Below are positions 33,626-45,112 of a stretch of 64,000 nt of DNA, one piece after another. This DNA is from Aradus depressus (lineage: Eukaryota > Arthropoda > Insecta > Hemiptera > Aradidae): NCBI GenBank assembly GCA_963662175.1, contig OY759215.1, positions 25,347,079 to 25,411,078 of the forward strand. Reading direction: 5' to 3'. A model generated the notes under the pieces. The model was not told the origin of the DNA. It searched no databases and saw nothing but the letters and a program-made list of their open reading frames with translations. Made by a program: the position numbers and the translations under genes. Positions within the stretch are counted from its first letter, which is position 1, and every line of letters starts with the position of its first letter.

Positions 33626-35389
33626 GTAAGTAATCCACTACATGTCTCTCTACTCTAAATAGCCAATATTAAAATATGGCATTTTCAATATGTCAATAGG
33701 GGAGAAATCACCCAGTGGTGACACTCCCTATATTACACTCCCGGACAAAATTAAAGGATCACTTCAATTTTTGGAATATTAATGGGTTTGTGACATCGGA
33801 AAAGGACATGAAGATATCATTATTTGTGGCATTGATAAATGAAATTAAAAATTAACAGGAAAATTGAAATTTTTTATTTTTTTGAAATATGGAAAAAGTT
33901 ACAGAAACGTTAACACAGAAAAATTTCATAAAAACAAAAAAATCCGAAAAAAAAAAAAAAAAGTAATTGGTGTTCCCCTAGCTTGAATGACAGCATCTAT
34001 TCTTCTGGGCATTCTCCTGATTAAATTTTGAATTACTTCTTTCGGTATGCTTTCACACTCCTGAAGCAAGAAGCTCTGTAGGGTTCATCTGGAGATCTTG
34101 GGCAGAATCTGAACTCACCTGAGAATAATACTCGCCCCCAATGATATGTAGTCCAATTCAGGTTTTCCTCGGGGCGAATCTCAACCTCTGGAGACGGTGT
34201 TCTCTGGTGAGCAGGGGTCCAGTGGCTGGGGGTGAGATGTCAATCCATACTCATGGAGTCTTCTTTTGACTGTACGTACAGAAAGTCTGACGTTTCTGAA
34301 GGTTTCTAAGAGGTGACTCAAGTTAAGGCCGGTAGACTGCCGATCCCGAAGGGCATTTTATTTCAAAAAGTGGTCATCTATCTCGGCAGTTGCCCTCTTC
34401 TGAGGGAGTACCTGCCCATCTCCTGATGTCAGCTCACCGCTTTTGACATCACAGATTGTGACCGTTGGAGCCGATTTGCGATTTCCCTCTGGCTGAACCC
34501 CTCCTCACTCAGAACCACCGCCCTGATTAGTTCCTCTTCACTTAACTATCTTCTTTGGACCATGGAACAGTTATTTACTTTCACTTATTCGCAAATAAAC
34601 AGATTTTAAAAAATATATATAGAAAACGAAATGCGCTGTAAGAACTGCAATGCTAGACTACAACATCACTGGAGTAAAGAAAAGTCCATTTCTTTAATTC
34701 ATAATGGTTAATAAACATTTTAAAAAAAAATCTTTATTTCTGTTTTCAGTGGGCAAAGCACTCTACACAGCAAAAATAAAAATAAATAAATAGTTGAGTA
34801 CAAAGTTTTCTGGTAAAGGCGAGGTTTTAGCCTTCTGTTTTGGGCTGGTTGGCCCAATTGATAAAATTGAGCTCCTGATACCGAAGATAGCCCTTCGTGG
34901 TAAGTCTTTTCAGGAAGTCTGCGGTATCAGGAAGACCGGTTTCTCGACGAATTTGGGTGTTCCGGACGAACCAGGGTGCGGTTACTGCCAAACGGAGAAC
35001 CTTGTTTTCAAATCTTCGAAGTTTTTGAATGTTTGTTTTGTTTGTTGTTAACCAGATGGGTGCTGCATATATGAATAGTGGTCTGAGTAGAGATGTGTAG
35101 AGAAGAATGCAATTTTTTTTTGTTATTAAACAAATCCGTTATTATATTTTAATATGTATATATTTTGAGATTTTTAACACACATTGACGCAAAAAATACT
35201 AATGCATTAATGTCTGTTTTTGTTCTAGTGGCAATCCCAGAAGTCTTATTTAGAAACTGCAGGTCCTGTAACCCCCAGCAGGCGCAAAATGCAAGGCTGA
35301 TAATAGATTTTATACGGAACAATTATCCACAAGAATGGTCACAAATTCTGAACAGATATACACCTTTGTCTCAAAAAAAAGGAAAATAG
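33433..35389 (+). CDS. Chemosensory protein (OS-D/A10 family), two exons
   Basis: Exons 33433-33625 and 35229-35389 encode 117 residues. A signal peptide (MSTLCSAVFLASCLVGLTSG) is followed by the CSP four-cysteine pattern C49-x6-C56-x18-C75-x2-C78 (IGCVLGRNNC, then FRNCRSC). The intron falls one nucleotide after a lysine codon (AAG-T/GTAAGT), the position conserved in insect CSP genes. Exon 2 begins TG after TTGTTCTAG, restoring the frame, and the C-terminus has the typical FIRNNYPQEWSQILNRY. CSPs are small soluble secreted carriers of hydrophobic ligands in sensory organs and other tissues. Length is normal for the family. The intron contains two transposon fragments. Confidence 0.93.
33736..34570 (-). 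mobile_element. Tc1-like transposon remnant in the CSP intron
   Basis: The left end CACTCCCGGACAAAATTAAA follows TA, typical of a Tc1-type terminus. On the minus strand, from about 34565, degenerate frames give a start MVQRR and then LSEEEL and LSEEGFSQREIANRLQ (the HTH of Tc1 transposases). Near 33960-34060 comes a C-terminal block like IRRMPRRIDAVIQARG. Most of the catalytic domain is deleted. The right terminus is not clear. Confidence 0.7.
34795..35110 (-). pseudogene. Jockey-like retrotransposon fragment in the CSP intron
   Basis: Read on the minus strand, an open stretch of about 95 codons contains LLRPLFIYAAPIW, then FENKVLRLAVTAPWFVRNT and LPDTADFLKRL. This is the region after the reverse transcriptase core in Jockey/I-type elements (RP...YG.P.W; A.W.VRN). 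Only this piece is present, although it is free of stops. Confidence 0.75.
35229..35389 (+). CDS. Chemosensory protein, exon 2
   Basis: Acceptor TTTTTGTTCTAG. Carries the last two cysteines and the C-terminal helices; stop TAG at 35387-35389. Confidence 0.9.
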
Positions 35390-38300
35390 TTACGTTATCA
35401 AATACATCATCGACTGTTAATGTCAATACTTGAGATTATTTTGTTTATAATGAACTGTTCAGAAGATGTTCTCGAATTTGTATTTAACTACTAAACCAAC
35501 AAAAGAAAGATGAACTATCTGTTAAATTTTGAAAATATACTTTGTGGTCTCAATGAGAAGACTCCGGGCTCTGAAATTTTGCGACAGCAGAAGAAGGTTG
35601 TCTAATCTTTATACTGGATTTTTATTTTAATTTAAATTTAATTTTTCAATCATTAATTTAAAAAAAACAAAGAGGGTCACTCTTCACATACGAAACTCCT
35701 TACTAGGAGCCTGTGGGATGTTTATTTTATTTTAACACAAATTGACGAAAGATGAGAATAAATGAACCGATAAATAACTTGTTTTTTTTTCTTCTATTTA
35801 TTCTTTAAAATTGTTTTTTTTTGCTCCAAAGAGTTGAATTAGTCCTGAAAAAAAGTGATACATGTGTTGGGTGCATGAATAGTAGATTAAATTAAAGGAA
35901 AACTGGAGAAGATACAATTTATTCATCAGTAGAAATAAGTACATTTATTAAGGACACTATACGCACTATTTAACGGATAAAAAAAATCCATATAGTCCCT
36001 AATACATTTATCAATTAAAATAAAAATGTATGTAGTTTTTTGTGCCTAACAATTAAAAGAAGTATAATCTATGTTGCCCTCTCGCGCTTCCTAATATTTG
36101 GTTTTACCTGTTCAGTTTTTGAAAAGAATTTTGCAGATTCCTATGGTATATTGTAAATTTAATAATAAATATTTCGGGATAGGAATTTATTTAGTTAAAA
36201 ATTTTCAATTAGTAAAGCAATAATTTTACTACTTCATTTGTTATATAACTGTAACCCTAATTTAGATTTGAACTGCACCTACATATGTAGATCAGCATTT
36301 TACATTGAACATTGTGGTGACTCCTCCGTTTTCAGAATGCCATCCTTAATCCAATATATTACTTTAATGGTTCCTAACGTATTACTAGCAACCAAAATAA
36401 TAATAATATATTTGGCAGCTATATTATTCTTTAAGTTCAGAACATACTTAAACCACAGATGTTTTGGGCATATACACCCATCATCAATATCCTAATGTTT
36501 TTTTTATATATTGAATCAGTAGCCATCACGATGTTCGTCATTAGTATAATGTAAAAATTACATTACTAAATATTTTTAAAATTACAAAAATGGTAACTGA
36601 CCTCTATAATTTGTACTTTCTATATTTGTATGTATGTATATTTTGTTTTTTTAATATTTATGTTTTTAGTCCATTTATATTATTTAAGTAGGCGTATTTT
36701 TAAGTCTCACTTATACAATTAATTGAACAAAGAAATATTATTTCTCTTATTCTGTCATTAGGATCACGTGTTTTGCATATTTATAATGTTTGCTTTATTT
36801 ACGTGAGAGGCACAGCAAGGCCGAAACAATTAAAATGTTTATTGGTTCTCACTAGTTTTGTCGCTTTCACTGAACACTGCAGCTAGATTTTTCAAAAATG
36901 AAAAAACTCGAATATGTGTCGGATAATAACTTCAAACATTTTAGTTTAAGAAGCATCTGAGAAAACCTATCTATAAAACTGTAAAGTGATTAGTATATAG
37001 AACTCAATATTTTATATGTAAAAATATTGTATATGAACCAAAATAGAGGATTTTTTTTTGAAAAATATAAGAATATTTTTTTGATCAAATTTTCGAAATT
37101 TTAAAGGCTTGAGAAATAAAAGTATTAGTTTCTGAGTAAGGTATTTATTATTTTTTCAAATTTTGACCAAAGAATTCGCCCCCCCCCTCCCGAGTGATAT
37201 GTAATTTATGGAGGGCCCCTTATGACAAGGAAAGTTGATAATAGGTACGTAGATAATGTATCCTCTGAGTTAAATGAGGCATTCATATTCGTAAAATTTT
37301 CATATATGAAAACATTTGGTACTATTGGAGAAAGTGCAGTTTGATTGTAAGGTATTCGTTGTGTAGTCCGCTAGAGAACGGTCCACACATGAAAATTATT
37401 TAATAAATAAAACATTGTAAATAAAAAGACCATTTATCTTAAATTATTTCATCAATATTTACATAAATAAATATATTTTATTGAAACATATGACTTGATT
37501 TGTCTTCCTCTGGTCTCAATAAGCACAACAACCTTCCAAAATAAAAGTTGGATTAAAAGGCATACTACACACAACATTAACTAAAGACGTGGCTACACGA
37601 AACGTAGTCAGGAAGGTCTGGAGTGTGGAGGATCTGGCTTCACTGAAACATTGAACAAAACAAAATATTAACGAGAGTTATATTGTTATAATAATAAATA
37701 AGAAAGAAGCACGAAGAGCAATAAAACTATCCAAAAATAAGAAAAGATGCCAGCAGAATAAACATGTTCTTCAGGATCGTATCACAGAAAGGCTTAGAGT
37801 AAAATATGTTCTTTTCTGAGGTGAAAAAACAGCCCAAAGAGCCAGAAAATGCCGGATTTAGATGAAACTTCCAGAAGTAGAAACAGATAAGTGATTCTTT
37901 ATCCGAATAAGTCCACAATCGTATTCTGAATTCTTTTATGGCATTAAGTTATATGGATTTTTGGTTTTCAATTTAGAATCAAAATATATATACTTTTCTT
38001 ATTCCTTTTTTTTTTTTTGCATTTGTTATGTATGTTTTTTGAACATGATGGACCTGAAATAAGTTTAAATGCGCAAATCAACCAACAGTTGGGTAGTTTT
38101 AAAGTAAAAATTCAAAAAACTCCTCTAGTCTTTAGGGGGAAAAACCGGAATTTAAATTATTTATATTATTTTAATAATAATTAAATGTTTGTAAATATAT
38201 TCTACGTGGTAATAGGATACGTCATATAAAGATTAGAAATGTTAAAAAATCGGAACCTCACAAGTAGTAGGGGACGCCGGGTTTTTATTTATCTCTTGCA

Positions 38301-38440
38301 ATCGGTACTTATTTACCCCAATTGATCTGTTAACCTCTGGAAATTAAGCTAAGCATATAAGTAAGATACTAAAGCGATGATCAATAGCGGAATAAAGCAC
38401 CTAAGCAAATACATAAGTAAGTGATGTCCCCCACAACACA
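35390..38440. other. Intergenic, gene-poor
   Basis: AT-rich. The only feature of note is a decayed family A motif on the minus strand near 36440-36490 (TTGATGATGGGTG, then AAAACATCTG). No supported gene. Confidence 0.4.
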
Positions 38441-38456
38441 GCATCCTATTTCTTAT

Positions 38457-38805
38457 GAGGGCGCCAGTAGCTCAGTGGTATGCGTGCTTGTCTTCTGAGC
38501 CCAAGATCGTGGGTTCGAAACCCGACCGAGGCCATTTAGTTTATTTTTTCTGGGAGGTAAAATAATCTTAAGCACGCCGTCCTTCGGACGGGACGTTAAG
38601 CGATGGTCCCGAGCCTGTACGATGTTAGATACTCGTTAAAAACCCCTACCCTAGGTGAATAAAAATTTAGGGTAGGCAAAATGTAGGACTCCCACAGTAG
38701 AGTCGGGCTCATGTCCAACAGAATGACGAAAGAGCTCTCTGGTAGTAGGCGATATGACCTCGTAGGTAAAGACCGGGCATGAGTCATAAAACCTAACCTA
38801 ACCCT
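38457..38805 (+). mobile_element. Full-length tRNA-derived SINE
   Basis: The head has pol III A-box (TAGCTCAGTGGTATGCG) and B-box (GGGTTCGAAACCC) sequences. The body includes CCGTCCTTCGGACGGGACGT, and the tail is AAACCTAACCTAACCC. It is flanked by CCTATTTCTTAT (38445-38456) and CCTATTCCTTAT (38806-38817), a 12-bp target-site duplication with one mismatch. No coding capacity; mobilised by a partner LINE. Confidence 0.9.
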
Positions 38806-38819
38806 CCTATTCCTTATCT

Positions 38820-39630
38820 CCACAAATTGTTCCCTTTCATTCTTCACGTATTTTTTAATATTTAACAGAAGGTAGTAAGAAGAGCCGTTACACAACTTTC
38901 CAGAATGTTAGTCATTTATCGCTTATCTGAAGATATTTAGATATGCTATAAACAATTATAATAGCAGATCTTATTCAAAAATATAATAAATAATTACAAT
39001 GCAATCTTGTCACAACATCCACATGCGTATTATAGCAGGCAAATCGTAAAAACAATGAAATTACCATCTCCCTATACTAGAAATATTCTATACCAAATCA
39101 CAAAATATTACATAACAAATATTCAAAAATCGAAAGGACACGACAGATTGATAGTTGTACAAACTGTATTGAGTCTAATTTTCTGTATTCAAATTAATAA
39201 ATGAAAGTCAAATTCCAATTATACTCTAATTTTAGTGTCATTCTGTGTTATTTTGGTATGACAACTGACAGTTTCCAAAAAGCAATGTCTAATTGTTGAC
39301 AGACGCACATCAACACTGATTAAGGAAAAAGTACAATGTATAGTTTTCTTGATATGCAACATACTTTCATTATTATATAGCAGTTTGAAACAAGCTCAAA
39401 AGTGTCACATTTCAACTTCAAATTTCTAACATTATGCAATAACTATGATGACAAACAATAATCATATCACAAAAAAATTAATTTAAAATACAAGTGTATT
39501 TTTTTACCTTTTAAAAGAATCCTTGGTGTCATAAAAAAAAAAAAAATACGAAATACTTCTCACTAGATTATTATATCGATTAATAAAGCGGTGAATTCAA
39601 ATAAAATCACGAACTATAAGCCCTTGCCGC
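38820..39630. other. Intergenic, nothing recognised
   Basis: AT-rich with no domain-bearing frame. Confidence 0.3.
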
Positions 39631-39637
39631 TCTAGGT

Positions 39638-40439
39638 CAGGGAGGCGCAAACTATGACCCGCCGGAGGATTCCAGAAGGTGAAACAAATCTTTTTTTGGA
39701 TTTTGTCAGTCAAAGATCAAAAACCCTTATGTTTTCAGGCACATGTCTGCCTATCTGTATGAGCTAGCTCCCAAACTAAACATTGAAGCAGCCTGGAATG
39801 TATGTTTGTCTTTAAGTTAGCTACAAACCGAACATACTAACTTAGCCAGATTAGATTTATATAAAAAATGTTTAAAAACATTTTCTTTGGAATCGTTAAT
39901 TTTAAAGAGCATGAAGAATCAGCCATTCATTGTACATACCTTAAGTATGATAACATAAACTTCATTTGAGTCTGTGCCAATATTATTTTTATAATACTCA
40001 ATTTAACTTTTGGGTTGTGTAAGATCTTGAATTTATATATATTTAGCACAGCTACATAATTTCTCCTATATATTTTTTAAAACCTAGTAATTACAGACGT
40101 TTCGGGAAGCACCCTCATCATCAGTATCTATAATTATTTTTGTTCTTTATGTCAACATTCTTTTTCGTCAATAATATGTGGGAAAAATATTTTCATTCAC
40201 AAGAAAAGGATATTGACATAAATAACAAATAAATTATCGATACTGATGATGGGAGTGATTCTCGAAACGTCTGTAATTACTAGGTTTTAAAAGCTAAAAA
40301 AAAGTGGAAGAAGTATAGCAGTGATGAATATATTATATATAAATAGTGAATTGTTATTAACAATAATCCTAATTTCTTTGTAACACAAGTTTCATACTAT
40401 TAAAAAAAAAACCTAATGTGGCCCTAAAACATCCACCTG
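39638..40439. mobile_element. Non-autonomous hAT-type element with nested palindrome
   Basis: Begins CAGGGAGGCGCAAACTATGA and ends AAAACATCCACCTG, with CTCTAGGT and CTCTAGAT outside (8 bp, one mismatch), the duplication length of hAT elements. There is no transposase. A family A palindrome (40080-40290) has inserted or formed inside it. Confidence 0.65.
40080..40290. mobile_element. Palindromic element A5 with two hammerhead-like motifs
   Basis: The outer arms AAACCTAGTAATTACAGACG and CGTCTGTAATTACTAGGTTT are exact inverses. On the plus strand: CTGATGA (40243-40249), T, hairpin GGGAG-TGA-TTCTC, GAAA (40264-40267), then ACGT. The minus strand of the left arm (40095-40132) has the same with GAGGGTGCTTCCC. 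About 110 bp of spacer contains further inverse similarity. Confidence 0.8.
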
Positions 40440-40869
40440 CTCTAGATAGATATATTTATGTAACTTGATAACCAAGGGTGAAGAAATAAAAATTTAGCTT
40501 CTAGTCCTTCACTTGGAGAAAACTATGGGAACGATTTCAGCGTCGTCTGGTTTTACTGCTCTTTCTCCAAAAGATAAACGAAGAGCACTTATAGTAGAAT
40601 ATGGTCTTGTATTCACATCAGCATGCTTCAGTCTCCGATTTAAGTTTCAGTTGGGCTGTTCAGAGGCATATCAAGTGTAAGATTATCAGAGAAAAGTCAA
40701 TTAAAAAAATATATATTCGCTATTATTGGATTGTTATAAAGGCATTAAGAAAAACCAAACATTATCTATTAATCGTAAAATTGACTTATTTTTTTTTTAT
40801 ATGTTATTTTCCCATTTTAGAATTGAGCATTACTTTTTTAATTTGTTTAAGGAGATTATTAATTTATAT

Positions 40870-41535
40870 ATATTATATTATTACAGCATCAGATCTCAAA
40901 TTTATATTTTGCCTTCTCAAAAAATCGCAATTACAAACGTTTCAGGAAGCACTCCTATCATTGTGCATAATGTCTATATAAATAAAACAAACTTATTTTT
41001 TGAAATATTGTCTATTCCACTTTTTTTTTTTATAAAACTACCGGTTTCGTCCTCACACCATCGTCAGGTCTAGTTATGAACTAGACCTGGTTCATAACTA
41101 GACCTGACGATGGTGTGAGGCCGAAACCGGTAGTTTTATAATTATCTTTAGTGGAATAGACAATATTTCAAAAAGTAAGTTTGTTTTATTTATTTATTAC
41201 AAATTCCACAATATGTCCGCGTTCCTCAACTTAGAAGTTGTTAATGTCCATTTTACATGTGTTCTTTAGGTTAAACATTCCTTCTGTCAATCAGGATCTT
41301 CCTTTTATAGAACATATTTATTGACTCGATTTGGTTTTGTCTGTATAAATATAGAAGTCAACTCAATAGATATGTTCTATAAAAGTAAGATTCTGATTGA
41401 CAGAAGGAATAGTTAACGTAAAGAACCTATGAATTATAGATACTGATGATGTAAGTGCTTCCCGAAACGTTTGAGATTGCTATTTTTTGATAAGGCAACA
41501 CAAAAATGAGAGAAGTGATGCTTTAATAATATATT
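40870..41535. mobile_element. Palindromic element A6, host of nested B3
   Basis: The left arm has TTGCCTTCTCAAAAAATCG and AATTACAAACGTTTCAGG. The right portion has AGAACATATTTATTGAC, then the inverse ATATGTTCTATAAAAG, GAAGGAATAGTTAACGTAAA, CTGATGA (41452-41458), GAAA (41463-41466) and AGAAGTGATGCTTTAATAAT. Element B3 splits it. Confidence 0.7.
40978..41193. mobile_element. Palindromic element B3, nearly perfect arms
   Basis: The terminal repeats ATAAATAAAACAAAC and GTTTGTTTTATTTAT are exact. The arms continue through GAAATATTGTCTATTCCAC to AACCGGTTTCG-type centres. On the plus strand: CTGACGA (41104-41110), T, GGTGTGAGGCC, GAAA (41123-41126), overlapping the self-complementary ACCGGT (41126-41131). 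The minus strand of the left arm (about 41030-41078) repeats it with GGAC in place of GGCC. The arms differ by only a few bases. Confidence 0.85.
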
Positions 41536-41539
41536 ATAA

Positions 41540-44320
41540 ATGAACCGAGCATTAGAAATAAGCGAAGTAGCTATTGAGATCGGACGAAAAATCTGATTAT
41601 GAGATTTTGATCTTATTTAACTCAATACCTTAAGTTCGAATTAACAGTTTTTCATATGTCTGTATGTGTAAGCAAATTTTGAATGCATGATAGCACTAGA
41701 ATAGATGAATCTATACATTTGAAATTTTACAACTTCGAGACATTAATCAAAGTTGCAACACATTAAACCAGCAGCAATAGTGCCAATAATAACAATCTTT
41801 CTTAATTATATAGTTGTCCAAAGATTTAATTGAAGTGACATCTCAAAACTAAGATATTGTGGTTCATCATATCGCGCCCAGGCATTCAATTTACTAATCT
41901 TGGAAATAAATTTGATAGACAGAGAAACGAATCGAACAACAGAAACTTATTTATTTCTTAAACAATTTAATATATACATACAAGTATAACAAAAATATTA
42001 TACTTCTGAAAAAACAAAAAAAAAACACCTTTTGACAATATAATTAAGGCATTAATATTTACATCAACACAAAAACAAAATTTTTCTAAATACCTCTCAA
42101 GATCAACTTTTGTCCCAGAATACAAAAAAACAGTTAAATCTGTATGAAACATTACACCGGTTGAACTACAGCACATTTAGAATGACAATAATAAATCGTA
42201 AGAAACTGTTATCTCTTTCGAAATTTTAAAGACACAATTAAAATTAGTTCAATTAAACCAAAAAATGAAAAGAGGTTGAGAAAAAAACAATAATAATAAC
42301 CTCTCAGCATGACATTTTCTTTACATAAAAACTACAAATGAAATAAAATATTTCAAAATCTATTTCAATTTTGGGTTGTGAGATTTGAAAATATCGATTT
42401 TGAACTTTCTAGTTCAATTTGAAATAATAAGTTAGAAGATAAATAGCTGAATCAAAAATCCATTTGAAATTATTTAATTAAAATAGTTGTTTTTAAAAGT
42501 ACCCAAAACGAATTTTTAAAATTCGTATCTAAAACAGTATAAATACTAATATACATAAGTAGATGGGACTCTTAATTATATACTTTTGACAATTTATGAA
42601 CAATGATTTTCATTTTAAAATCAAATAAAATATAATTAATAAATAACATTCATCATCAAATATGAAGGGAGAGTTACAAAAAGCCAGGAAGGTTAAAAGA
42701 ATAAATAGGAAAAAAATGTCCGTTATTAATTTATAGGAAAAGTTTAACAGACAACTGCAGTTGAGAACTGAAGCCTCGAAAATACAATTTCAAAAAGCAA
42801 ACATAAATTAGTACAAATAACAACTTAATTATGGAACTGTTATTTTATTAACATTGATTAACTATAAAAAAAAATTCTTAAAATACCTTATTCGGTGTTC
42901 AAATTTAGTTATCAAACTATGATTAACAACCTGACATGTTCATACTAAATATTCTTCTTTGTACATTAGACCATTGGCAATATTAACACATTATTTACAT
43001 AAGTAGAAAATATTTGGAAAAGTGAGACACCATAAAATTGTACAAAAAAAAAACTTTTAGCTGAAGCAACTATAAATTTGCCAGTAAAAAAAAAGTTAAA
43101 TAATTTATATAATTTTTCAGTACAATGTATCAGTATCAGTTTACACTACTATTCCTATATCTAGGCATGAAACAACTGAACCAATGGTAAGATGTAGGCA
43201 GCACAAATGTAGAAATGAAAAAAATAAAATTGGAGAACACCGAATGAAAGCGACTTTCCTGTTACCAAACACCAAATCAAAGTAGTACTAAATGTTGACT
43301 AGTAACATTGCCGAAATTTGACTAATTAAACTAGTGTTAAAAATGTCAACAGTATTACCAACAGAAGAAGACCAATGACTCGACGGGTTAGTAGAGAGAT
43401 TGGCATAGTATAGATACAATGGGATAATAAAAGGCTCATTCCACAACCAATCAATGCCGTTGCCAATAGGACTCCCATTTCGTTTTTTGTATAATTTCAT
43501 ATAAATTTATATTTTCTGAGTAAAACAATGCCACTAGAAGCTTTAAATTTTTTTTCCGCGCGATATTATATTTTTTGTCTCATCAGTAGGTCTTAGTGGA
43601 AAGCAAACCAAAATGTAAGCAAAACAAGGTCTTCAATTGAAAAGCACACATTTCAGTTAACTATTTAAAAATCAGGTTTCGAACTTGTATTATTCATCGC
43701 TGAGAAAAATTATATTTAAATTAAATAATTGTCGCTCCGGGTCCCTTATATTGCTAGGGATGGTCCTACCCAAAAATTATAACAAAAACGGCGAATATCA
43801 TAAGATATATTAGCTTACATAGAGGTTCCATATGAGAAGCTGAAAAAAAATAGTAGAGCTAATATTTTGATTTTGGTATAGCTTTTCTCAGAAAATAAGA
43901 TATTTATAGAAAATAAAATCAATTCAGGAAGAACTACAGATGCAGTGGAGTCCATTTCAGAGTTAAACCAAACAAAAGCATATTAAAAGAAATTAGGAAA
44001 TTTGTGGCAACTGCATTGGTTGCTATAACGTCAATGTCAAGAAAACATATATACATTTTTGGCGAAATTGAGTTATGCATTACACTGGATTATTTTCAGG
44101 AATCAATGGCTACACAGGAAACGTATGCACTATTCAAATGTTTACGATGTCAAATCATTACTTTGATCGGAAGACGAGAACTTAAACGTAAAGAATTTGG
44201 TAGACAAATATTAAATAATCGATTATTTTTAGTCCCGAAAAATTCTGGCATTTACATTTATTTTCTACTGTGCAAGTCCTAAATTTTGCCTTCTCAGTTT
44301 TAAAGGAATACCTGATCGCA
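41540..44320. other. Intergenic, no gene seen
   Basis: AT-rich flank beyond the last Marf exon. It may include part of the Marf 3' UTR toward 44904; no other feature is supported. Confidence 0.35.
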
Positions 44321-44324
44321 TAGG

Positions 44325-44410
44325 CTTGGAGATAGTGATATAACGAAGGACGGTGTGCTCAAGACTTTGTACATTCCCAGATAAAACCTCGATTTAGAGT
44401 AAAGGCATCC
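44325..44410 (-). repeat. Short SINE fragment, minus
   Basis: AACGAAGGACGGTGTGCTCA and CCCAGATAAAACC are the reverse complement of the central SINE body. Confidence 0.5.
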
Positions 44411-44904
44411 GGTACAATTATACATTACGGTCAACCTTGTCAATGAAGGGCCATAAAAGCCATAACTGTAACGTGTGATGTAATAAATGAAATACAAAAT
44501 TTGTTAATAATAACAATTATGATGCTAAAGCCTTAAAAAAATAAAAATAAAAAAAAATTGAGAGCGAGATTTAGGAACCTTAAACAGGAAGGCGGAAAAC
44601 AAATCTAAGAGAACCGCAAAATGTAGAAAGCACACATTTTATTATTTTGAAAAATTAATGGTCACGTTTTTGTGCAGCAAATATAACGAAATACTATTTA
44701 TAATAATAAATAAATGATTAAAATGTATGCAAACTCTGAAAAAAGTGACTCCTAAAAACGTAATAAGTTATGTTTCCGCGACATTGACGATATGCACACG
44801 GAATGGCTCAGAATGATATTAATAAGTTAATAAGATGATGTGTGAAGGTTAATGTTTTGGTCGGAGAGAGGCCTGACTAGAGATGAAGAGGTTAGGTGCT
44901 GGTA

Positions 44905-45112
44905 CTAACCGTCGGTAGCTCTGAGATAGACCTCGTCGAAGAGGGCCAGCTCCTTGGTCAGATAGGAGGCCTTGTTCCGGAGCACCTTGGCTGAGTTGGC
45001 TGCCTCTTCCAGACGGATCAACTCCTTCTCTAGACTCTTCATGTCCCCACTCATCTCAGTTGTCGCCTCGTCCACCAGGTGACACAGCCGAGCAAATGTA
45101 CTCGACAACTCT
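44905..45112 (-). CDS. Marf: Marf last exon (HR2 coiled coil, stop)
   Basis: Acceptor TTTGCTCAG, phase 2 completing a Gln codon. Encodes [20 protein letters not shown] to the C-terminal LRATDG and stop (44905-44907). Human mitofusins align through LRNKAxxLxxEL. Confidence 0.92.

Noticed and set aside
38460..38535. A tRNA gene
   Set aside because: Pol III boxes are good, but the acceptor stem does not pair, the sequence continues into a shared body, and target-site duplications mark a SINE.
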